Assembly (NCBI GenBank): GCA_002298075.1 | Contig: DBLW01000141.1 | Coordinates: 1 to 12,052 of the forward strand | Length of the DNA stretch: 12,052 bases | Reading direction: 5' to 3' | From: Bacteroidales bacterium UBA714 | Lineage (GTDB): Bacteria; Bacteroidota; Bacteroidia; Bacteroidales; UBA932 | Shown here: positions 6,754 through 12,052 of the stretch, one piece after another | How positions within the stretch are numbered: position 1 is the first letter of the stretch | Layout: each line of letters begins with the position of its first letter | Position numbers and translations under genes: made by a program | Notes under the pieces: generated by a model | The model's database searches: none | Told to the model about the DNA's origin: nothing | What the model saw: the letters and a program-made list of their open reading frames with translations, nothing else

Positions 6754-8463
6754 TCACTCTTTTATGGCTTCCTTCCGTATTCTGACCCTGTCTTCCAAAT
6801 CAGGTATCTTTCCTCCGTTCTTCTGGATGGCCATATTCCAATACACGAACGCGAGGTCATATTCCTTCAAAGCATAGAGCACCTCCGCATAATGGTCCAT
6901 TATGACCGCACTGTCCTTCCCGCCGTACAGCATCGCATGCTTGAAGAACGGCTTGGCCTCAAGAGCCTTGCCCTGAAGATAAAGAATCCAGCCGAACGTG
7001 TCAAGATAAGTGGCATTGTCCGGCTCAGCCTCTATGGTCTTCTTGCTCATGGAATAGGCTTTCTTCAGTTTCTTGCCCTCCACACTAAGGTAATAGGCAT
7101 AATTGTTCAGCACATATACATAGTCGGGATTAATCTTGAGAGCCTTGTCATATGACTTGTATGCTTTTGGGGCATCACCAATCTCATGATATGCATCACC
7201 CATCGTTGACCATGCCCTCAATGTCCTGGCGCTGTCCTTCGGGAAAGTCCCTATAACTTCCCTGCATGCCTCGACAACCTTGTCAAACCGCTCCAGATTA
7301 TAGTCTCCGACACTTGCCATCTCAATAAATGCCGGTTCATCCGGAAAGCGCCTGAAAGCTTTGCGGCCCTCTGATGATAGTTCATCCCATTTCTGCGCAT
7401 ACATGAGAAATTCTATGAAATTGGCTCTGGCAGTAAGGCTTTCCGGGTACAGGTCCGCGCTTTTGCGGAAAGTTCCCTCAGCAATGTCATGCCTTCCGGT
7501 CGAATAATAATAGAAGCCGGCAGTCTGGAGCATAGTGCTGTCCACCGGATGGGCCTCAAGAGCCTTCACAAACACGGTGTCAAGCTGCGGCCTGAAAGTA
7601 TTCAGGAATTTCGGCTCGGTCCTCTGCACGATTGCCATCATATATTCAGTCTTGGCAGGGACAGGGCTTCCGGGGTCGGAGACGAATTTGTAAAGAATCG
7701 GGAAATATGCGTCATAGCGGCGCGTCATCCGCAGCGCCTCAGCCTTCCCGAGCATTGCCGGAATATAGTCAGGAGCAATGTCCAGGGCTTCATCATAATA
7801 AGCTATGGCTGTCGTGTCGTTGTACATGGACATCTGATAATCAGCCAAAGTTGACAGGACATATGGTGAAGAGTACTCTTTGTTATAGTCTTCAAGAGAC
7901 TGGAACGCTTCTTCCTGCCGTCCCATTATACGCAGGAGATTGAACCTATAAACGGCTATGGATTCTGTCATGCCGAACACGGTCTTTATCTCTTCCAGTG
8001 TCTCAAGCGCCTTGTCGTATTCTTTCTGGGCTGAATAAAGTTCAGTGAGGTCAAAGTAAAGCTCGCTCTTCTTCGGAAAGTCCTCAAGGAGCTTTTCATA
8101 TATCCCTATCGCAAGTTCCTGGCGGGCGGTAATGGCATACAGTCCGGCAAGCCTGTGACGGTACCAGAAATTATCTCCGTCCAATCTGACCGCCTCCCTA
8201 AGATACTCCTCCGCAAGTTCCTTCTCTCCCCTTGCAAATGAGATTTGCGCAAGATAATACCATGCGGCATCATTCGTCTTGTCCTCTTCAATGATTCTCC
8301 TCAGGATAGTCTCTGCTCCTTTTATGTCGTTGCCGTCATACTTTTCCACCGCATCCACGAGCATGTTCCCAAGCCTGGCATCACTTCCAGACTGGGCGAT
8401 GGCATGCCCGGCAATCCGTGATAGCAATAAAACCGACAGCAGTATTTTCAAAAAAATCTTCAT
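6754..8463 (-). CDS. Exported tetratricopeptide-repeat protein
   Basis: The 569-residue protein opens with a signal peptide (about 1-24, Lys-rich start, Leu-rich core, ending AIAQ). There is no lipobox cysteine, so it is probably periplasmic. The rest is built of TPR-like helix pairs of about 34 residues, clear at about 66-99, 100-133, 134-167, 201-234, 310-343, 415-448, 449-482 and 484-517, with others degenerate. The best match the consensus closely (AYKSYDKALKINPDY at 434-448). TPR arrays are protein-docking scaffolds, so no enzymatic role is expected. It is the first gene of the minus-strand cluster and ends 4 bp before the EnvC-like gene, which points to a shared role in envelope or peptidoglycan assembly. 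A -7 element lies 43 bp upstream of the start. The identity is clear at family level only. Confidence 0.85.
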   Translation of the reverse strand: MKIFLKILLSVLLLSRIAGHAIAQSGSDARLGNMLVDAVEKYDGNDIKGAETILRRIIEEDKTNDAAWYYLAQISFARGEKELAEEYLREAVRLDGDNFWYRHRLAGLYAITARQELAIGIYEKLLEDFPKKSELYFDLTELYSAQKEYDKALETLEEIKTVFGMTESIAVYRFNLLRIMGRQEEAFQSLEDYNKEYSSPYVLSTLADYQMSMYNDTTAIAYYDEALDIAPDYIPAMLGKAEALRMTRRYDAYFPILYKFVSDPGSPVPAKTEYMMAIVQRTEPKFLNTFRPQLDTVFVKALEAHPVDSTMLQTAGFYYYSTGRHDIAEGTFRKSADLYPESLTARANFIEFLMYAQKWDELSSEGRKAFRRFPDEPAFIEMASVGDYNLERFDKVVEACREVIGTFPKDSARTLRAWSTMGDAYHEIGDAPKAYKSYDKALKINPDYVYVLNNYAYYLSVEGKKLKKAYSMSKKTIEAEPDNATYLDTFGWILYLQGKALEAKPFFKHAMLYGGKDSAVIMDHYAEVLYALKEYDLAFVYWNMAIQKNGGKIPDLEDRVRIRKEAIKE

Positions 8464-8505
8464 AGTCTCATTAATGATAAAAATGCTTTACGGGCATTAA
8501 ACTTA

Positions 8506-8513
8506 CAAAAATA
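8506..8513 (-). promoter_or_regulatory. -7 element of the likely promoter for the TPR-EnvC-SDR cluster
   Basis: On the minus strand 8513-8506 reads TATTTTTG, a full match to TAnnTTTG, 43 bp before the TPR start codon. No TTTG stands at the correct distance upstream; the best is TTATG at 8540-8536, with a spacer of 22. The position in the divergent gap, downstream of the hairpin at 8555-8600 when read leftward, supports the call. Confidence 0.45.
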
Positions 8514-8545
8514 ACACTCAAATTCGGGAAAAATGCATAAGTTTG

Positions 8546-8600
8546 GAAAAAATCTGCCGATGATGCAACTATTATGGTCCGGATTGCATCTATTTCGGCG
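8546..8600 (-). terminator. Hairpin followed by a T tract on the minus strand, in the divergent gap
   Basis: GCCGA (8556-8560) pairs with TCGGC (8595-8599) and GATGCAA (8562-8568) pairs with TTGCATC (8584-8590). This makes a 12-bp stem interrupted by a 1x4 internal loop, with a 15-nt apical loop. Read on the minus strand, the stem is followed almost at once by six T (8551-8546), the shape of an intrinsic terminator. It would stop leftward transcription coming from the sigma-factor side before it enters the TPR promoter. On the plus strand it would instead be a hairpin in the region upstream of the sigma gene, or the repeat could be a protein-binding site. Confidence 0.45.
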
Positions 8601-8642
8601 CAAGAAAAACAATTGCCTTTTCTGGACCCAATTTGATGAATT

Positions 8643-9185
8643 TTGGCGGAAGCATTTGATTTACAACTCATCCACTCCTGCATAAACGGAGACAGGGGAT
8701 CCCAGAAGGCCTTATATGACCGTCTGGCGCCACGCATGTTCCCATTGTGCATGAGATATGCCGGCGACAGAGCCGTTGCGGAGGACATGCTTCAGGACGG
8801 ATTCATAACTTTGTTTACCAGGCTTGACAGCTATAAGGGGGAAGGTTCTTTCGAAGGATGGGCACGCAGGATATTCGTGACTACGGCGCTGATGAGCCTG
8901 AGAAAGAAGGATGCCTTGAAAATGAGCGAGGAAATAGACTCGGCGCGCGGCATGAAAGCGGAAACGATGTCCCAGACCCAGGCGCTCAACTATAAGGAAC
9001 TGATGGAACTCGTGATGGAGCTTCCTCCTGGATTCAGGACGGTGTTCAACATGTACGCCATAGAAGGATTCTCCCACAAGGAAATCGGCGACATGCTTGG
9101 AATCAGTGAAACAACGTCAAGGACGCAGCTAAGCCGGGCCAGGACATGGTTGCAGAATAAAATTAAAGAAAGAGAAAATGTTTGA
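8643..9185 (+). CDS. ECF-type RNA polymerase sigma factor (sigma-70 family)
   Basis: A 180-residue sigma factor with only region 2 (about 20-88: AEDMLQDGFITLF, SFEGWARRIF) and region 4 (about 115-172, helix-turn-helix at SHKEIGDMLGISETTSRTQ), the ECF layout. It would direct RNA polymerase to a small stress regulon. The start is unusual: the frame is closed by TGA at 8637-8639, the next in-frame ATG is at residue 32, inside region 2, and TTG at 8643 is the only conventional start that keeps region 2 whole (ATT at 8640 is the alternative). No Shine-Dalgarno sequence is visible. The last 8 bp overlap the ATG of the anti-sigma/barrel gene, a standard arrangement for a sigma factor and its regulator. 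By its neighbour it fits the Bacteroidota ECF group that pairs with dual-membrane anti-sigma factors. Confidence 0.9.
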   Translation: MAEAFDLQLIHSCINGDRGSQKALYDRLAPRMFPLCMRYAGDRAVAEDMLQDGFITLFTRLDSYKGEGSFEGWARRIFVTTALMSLRKKDALKMSEEIDSARGMKAETMSQTQALNYKELMELVMELPPGFRTVFNMYAIEGFSHKEIGDMLGISETTSRTQLSRARTWLQNKIKERENV

Positions 9186-10449
9186 AGACAGTCATAATAC
9201 TGATTTTGACCTTCTGATGAAGTCCATTCTTGAAGGCGGACAGGAAGAAGTTCCTGAGCGCGTTTGGGGCGGCATCTCGGAAGAGCTCGATCATCTTGCA
9301 CGACGCAAGAAGGCCGCACTGTGGTGGAGAAGGGCCGCCATAGGTTCAGCGGCTGCTGCGGTTGTGGCTGTCGGGATGTTCCTCTGCTTCAACGGCCCCC
9401 AGACACATCAGGATGACAGCACTATGATAGCGGTCGTTCCGCCGGTCCTGGAGAGTGACGGCAACGTGACTTTGGCCAATGCAGAAGAGCAGCCTGCGGA
9501 ACAGATGGAGGTAAGGAGCTGTTTTGTTCCGCGTTCCGCCGCAGAATTTAAGACGGCCATTGATGAAGTTGCCGCAGATGCAGGTCAAGCCCAGCCTGTG
9601 CACGACAAGTCTGAGCAGGACAGGTCTGAGCAGTATAAGCCTGAAAATCAAGGTCCGTCAGAAATGAAGAAAGCCGATGAAGGAAGAGGCCGGAATCAGG
9701 AAACGTCCAAAGGCCAAAGTACTCAAGGCAGTCTGAAGCTGGAAGACAATTGGAAAGAGACTCCGGAAGACGGTGATTTCAAGGCAGACAATTCACGCGC
9801 ATCTGTCGTGATATCCGGAATCACAGGAACAAACAGCACCCGCAGCAAAGCAAGGCACAATCTGATGAAACGCCCTACCGTACCGTCCACAAAGCCAAGG
9901 ACCGGAATTACGGAGACCAGCACAAACACGACATACGGCATCCCTGTCTCATTCGGGGCAGGAGTGAAGGTCGACATTACTGAAAGATGGGCCGTCGGAG
10001 CAGGACTTAATTACACCCTGCTTACAAGGAAATTCTATGGAACATATACCAAAGCCACTGAAGACGGCATAATCGAGATTTCACAATCATCTGACATAAG
10101 GAATGCCCAGCATTATATCGGAATTCCGGTAAACGCTTATTTCAACATCCTGGACAACAGGCATGTGAACTTCTATGCCTATGCAGGAGGAACCGCAGAA
10201 AAATGCATATCTGACAGATATGAGGTGCTGAACGTAAACGGTTCCCCGATAATCCACAAGGAGAAAGCCAAGGGTGTCCAGCTTTCGGCAAACGTCGGAA
10301 TCGGAGTGGAATTCATGCTGGGGAAATATGTCGGACTGTATGTTGACCCGAGTCTCAGATATTACTTCGACAACGGACAGCCTAAAAGCATAAGGACCGC
10401 CCAGCCTCTGATGCTCGGTTTCGAAATGGGCATAAGAGCCCGCCTTTAG
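9178..10449 (+). CDS. Putative dual membrane-spanning anti-sigma factor with C-terminal outer-membrane beta-barrel
   Basis: The 423-residue protein has four parts. Residues 1-48 form a cytoplasmic head with the pattern VPERVWGGISEELD (25-38), typical of short anti-sigma domains in this phylum. Residues 53-72 form one hydrophobic transmembrane helix. Residues 73-249 form a long hydrophilic linker rich in Glu, Lys, Gln, Ser and Pro. Residues 250-423 form a porin-like beta-barrel, with alternating aromatic/polar strands such as WAVGAGLNYTLL and YVGLYVDPSLRYYF. An internal helix anchor plus an outer-membrane barrel in one chain implies that it bridges the periplasm. The ATG lies inside the 3' end of the sigma gene, so the two are translated together. 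Proteins of this plan (Dma) act as anti-sigma factors in Bacteroides thetaiotaomicron, as I recall. Inference: it holds the upstream sigma factor inactive and releases it on an envelope signal. A simple barrel protein with an unusual N terminus is the alternative. Confidence 0.8.
   Translation: MFEDSHNTDFDLLMKSILEGGQEEVPERVWGGISEELDHLARRKKAALWWRRAAIGSAAAAVVAVGMFLCFNGPQTHQDDSTMIAVVPPVLESDGNVTLANAEEQPAEQMEVRSCFVPRSAAEFKTAIDEVAADAGQAQPVHDKSEQDRSEQYKPENQGPSEMKKADEGRGRNQETSKGQSTQGSLKLEDNWKETPEDGDFKADNSRASVVISGITGTNSTRSKARHNLMKRPTVPSTKPRTGITETSTNTTYGIPVSFGAGVKVDITERWAVGAGLNYTLLTRKFYGTYTKATEDGIIEISQSSDIRNAQHYIGIPVNAYFNILDNRHVNFYAYAGGTAEKCISDRYEVLNVNGSPIIHKEKAKGVQLSANVGIGVEFMLGKYVGLYVDPSLRYYFDNGQPKSIRTAQPLMLGFEMGIRARL
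9607..9651 (+). repeat. Three degenerate 15-bp tandem repeats in the periplasmic linker
   Basis: Units at 9607-9621, 9622-9636 and 9637-9651 share the core GTCTGAGCAG (exact at 9609-9618 and 9624-9633; decayed in the third). They are in frame and encode KSEQD, RSEQY and KPENQ (residues 144-158). In-frame 15-bp repeats in a linker could change its length by slippage without breaking the gene. Confidence 0.6.
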
Positions 10450-10452
10450 AAG

Positions 10453-11208
10453 TCAGCGGTGCCCTTCAATTATATTCCTTGCAAGAGTATTTGCGCATAC
10501 GAAATCACGGAGTTCCGTACAATCGGTCTCAAGAATGGTATGCCTGTCCCCCTGCCATAACATCGAACCTTTGGATATGAAGCCTATCTTGTCTCCTATC
10601 TCAAGAATGGAGTTCATGTCATGCGTATTCACAACTGTTGTCATGTTGAATTCTTTGGTCAGGTCGCTTATCAGGCGGTCAATGAGAATCGATGTGTATG
10701 GGTCAAGGCCTGAATTTGGTTCGTCACAGAACAGGTAAGACGGATTAAGGGCTATGGCACGGGCGATTCCGACCCTTTTCTGCATACCTCCGCTGAGTTC
10801 ATTCGGATACTTGTTGTCAGAACCGGTCACATGCACCTTCTCGAGATAATATCTTGCACGTTCTTTTTTATAGGCAGCAGACCAGTCCGTGAAAAACTCC
10901 ATAGGAAACATTACATTCTCCAGAACAGTGGCAAAGTCAAACAATGCGCTTCCCTGGAAGAGAATGCCGATATTCTGGCGCAGCTCTTTCTTTTCCTTAT
11001 ATGACATCTTTGACAGTTTCCTGTCGCCATAGCATATCTCCCCGCTGTCAGGCTCAAGAAGCCCTATCAGGTTTTTCAGCAGGACAGTCTTGCCGGAACC
11101 GCTCGCCCCGATTATCATATTGCATTTCCCGGCTTCATATTCGACACTGATATCTTTCAATACAGGTGCCCCGTCAAAACTTTTGTACAGGTGTTCAACT
11201 TTTATCAT
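10453..11208 (-). CDS. mlaF: MlaF-type ABC transporter ATP-binding protein
   Basis: A 251-residue ATPase with every ABC motif intact: Walker A GASGSGKT (34-41), Q-loop Gln85 in LFQGSALFD, signature LSGGMQ (138-143), Walker B YLFCDE (158-163) with Asp162/Glu163, D-loop SGLDP (166-170) and switch His196 in NTHDMNS. FQGSALFD and the pairing with an MlaE permease mark it as the ATPase of an MCE/Mla system, which moves phospholipid between inner and outer membranes. The start ATG is 11 bp after the mlaE stop, with GGAGG seven bases ahead, the clearest Shine-Dalgarno sequence in the window. The stop lies 3 bp from that of the convergent anti-sigma/barrel gene. No MCE-domain (mlaD) gene follows, so the substrate-binding part must be encoded elsewhere or to the right of the window. 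Confidence 0.92.
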   Translation of the reverse strand: MIKVEHLYKSFDGAPVLKDISVEYEAGKCNMIIGASGSGKTVLLKNLIGLLEPDSGEICYGDRKLSKMSYKEKKELRQNIGILFQGSALFDFATVLENVMFPMEFFTDWSAAYKKERARYYLEKVHVTGSDNKYPNELSGGMQKRVGIARAIALNPSYLFCDEPNSGLDPYTSILIDRLISDLTKEFNMTTVVNTHDMNSILEIGDKIGFISKGSMLWQGDRHTILETDCTELRDFVCANTLARNIIEGHR

Positions 11209-11222
11209 GGTCTTGCCTCCTA
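11206..11222 (-). promoter_or_regulatory. Strong ribosome binding site of mlaF, overlapping the mlaE stop
   Basis: On the minus strand GGAGG (11220-11216) stands 7 nt before the mlaF ATG (11208-11206), and its first G is the last base of the mlaE TAG. Ribosomes finishing mlaE can restart directly, which would tie ATPase and permease output. Most other genes here lack such a clear site. Confidence 0.7.
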
Positions 11223-11966
11223 ATAAAGCATGAGCTGTGTGAGCACAAGGTCAAACAGAAGTATGAGAATGCTCGTTATTACTATTGATTTGGTGCTTGA
11301 ATGCCCGACTCCGAGAGAGCCGCCCTTTGCATAAAAGCCGTTGAATGCGGATATTGATGATATCATGAAGCTGAACACGGACATTTTGAAGCAGCTGTAA
11401 AAGATATAGAATCCATTGTAGCAGAACTTGATGCCCGTTATATATGATGCCGTCGATATTATCTGCGTAGTCTCCACCACCAACCAGCCTCCGACAAGTC
11501 CGAGAATGAGGCTGAGTAGCATAAGAAAAGGACTAAGAAGCGTGGCTGAGGTGATTTTCGGAAGCACGAGGAAGCCTGCGGAATTGACCCCCATCATGTC
11601 CATGGCATCAATCTGCTCCGTTATGCGCATGCTGCCTATCTCCGATGCGATGTTTGAGCCCATCTTTCCGGCCAGGATAAGGGCTATCATTGTGGAACAG
11701 AATTCCAGAATAAGGCTTTCCCTGACCATATATCCGACATACATCTTGTCAATTACCGGATTCTCAAGGTTTGATGCAGTCTGTATTACGAGCACACCAC
11801 CGATGAAAACCGAAATGACTCCCACTATAAGTATGGAAGAAAGAATGAGTTTGTCTGATTCGTTCACAAACTGCCTCCAGAACAGCCGCAGCTTTTCCGG
11901 TTTTCTGAAAACCATTTTCAGAAACAGGAAATACTTTCCGACAGACTCAAAAAAAGTTTTTATCAT
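11220..11966 (-). CDS. mlaE: MlaE-family ABC transporter permease
   Basis: A 248-residue inner-membrane permease of the MlaE/MCE-associated family. The family hallmark EIGSMRITEQIDAMDMMG is at 109-126, and GGSLGVGHSSTKSIV (215-229) is a second conserved stretch before the last helix. Hydrophobic segments are at about 42-62, 84-101, 139-164, 181-203 and 226-247, after an N-terminal amphipathic, basic stretch. As a dimer with MlaF it forms the pump that passes lipid to or from an MCE protein in the periplasm. Length is usual for the family. The ATG at 11966 has no Shine-Dalgarno sequence but sits 23 bp after a -7 element. It is the first gene of the mlaE-mlaF operon. Confidence 0.93.
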   Translation of the reverse strand: MIKTFFESVGKYFLFLKMVFRKPEKLRLFWRQFVNESDKLILSSILIVGVISVFIGGVLVIQTASNLENPVIDKMYVGYMVRESLILEFCSTMIALILAGKMGSNIASEIGSMRITEQIDAMDMMGVNSAGFLVLPKITSATLLSPFLMLLSLILGLVGGWLVVETTQIISTASYITGIKFCYNGFYIFYSCFKMSVFSFMISSISAFNGFYAKGGSLGVGHSSTKSIVITSILILLFDLVLTQLMLY

Positions 11967-11989
11967 TTAAAAATTTATTTTTACCCGGA

Positions 11990-12019
11990 CAAATTTACCA
12001 CTTTTTTGTCTTTTTTAAA
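11990..12019 (-). promoter_or_regulatory. Bacteroidota-type promoter for mlaE-mlaF
   Basis: On the minus strand TAAATTTG (11997-11990) matches TAnnTTTG fully and TTTA (12019-12016) stands 18 nt upstream, matching the -33 TTTG at three of four positions. Transcription would begin near 11983, giving a very short untranslated leader before the ATG at 11966. Nothing else is seen between here and the right edge of the window. Confidence 0.55.
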
Positions 12020-12052
12020 GAAGTTCCCGATTATTAAGGCAAGATTTGGACA

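Noticed and set aside
6484..7155. Plus-strand 223-codon frame over the EnvC/TPR junction
   Set aside because: Shadow of the minus-strand genes; no motif and no initiation context.
8636..8638. ATG as the sigma-factor start
   Set aside because: It is out of frame with the sigma coding sequence and reaches a stop after seven codons.
8471..8788. Minus-strand 105-codon frame across the divergent gap into the sigma gene
   Set aside because: Overlaps conserved sigma region 2 on the other strand and shows no family features; the gap is better explained by promoter elements and a hairpin.
1..12052. Mobile element, phage, CRISPR or toxin-antitoxin content
   Set aside because: No transposase, integrase, terminal repeats, regular spaced repeats or small toxin-like pairs are visible; every long coding frame belongs to a core-type gene.

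Overview
The window reads as chromosomal DNA of an anaerobic member of the Bacteroidota, most likely the order Bacteroidales. Reasons: several intergenic gaps carry the -7 element of that phylum (TAnnTTTG), Shine-Dalgarno sequences are mostly weak or absent, there is an oxygen-sensitive class III ribonucleotide reductase with its activase, and there is an ECF sigma factor followed by an anti-sigma/beta-barrel fusion of a kind known from Bacteroides. Coding density is high. I see no tRNA, rRNA, insertion sequence, phage gene or CRISPR array.

Layout. 1-402 holds no convincing gene; it has a good promoter (132-162) and a stretch that could fold into a structured leader or small RNA. 403-1038 (+) is an Sfp-type phosphopantetheinyl transferase, followed by a strong hairpin (1117-1153). 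1326-4082 (+) is the nrdD-nrdG pair. Meeting it head-on with only 3 bp between stop codons is a minus-strand cluster (8463 down to 4086): a secreted TPR protein, an EnvC-like degenerate LytM protein, and an extended SDR (epimerase-like) enzyme with a C-terminal zinc-ribbon-like tail. A divergent 179-bp gap (8464-8642) separates this from a plus-strand pair (8643-10449): an ECF sigma factor with a likely TTG start and, overlapping it by 8 bp, a protein with an anti-sigma-like cytoplasmic head, one inner-membrane helix, a long hydrophilic periplasmic linker and a C-terminal outer-membrane beta-barrel. That pair again ends 3 bp from a convergent minus-strand operon (11966 down to 10453), mlaE-mlaF, the permease and ATPase of an MCE/Mla-type lipid transporter.

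How they fit together. nrdD/nrdG supply dNTPs without oxygen. The right half is an envelope neighbourhood: peptidoglycan amidase control (EnvC-like), lipid transport between the membranes (MlaFE), and a sigma/anti-sigma pair whose anti-sigma factor appears to touch both membranes. The most interesting item is this pair. It matches, by architecture, the dual membrane-spanning anti-sigma (Dma) type that I recall being linked to outer-membrane vesiculation in Bacteroides thetaiotaomicron. That it controls its envelope neighbours is my inference, not something the sequence proves.
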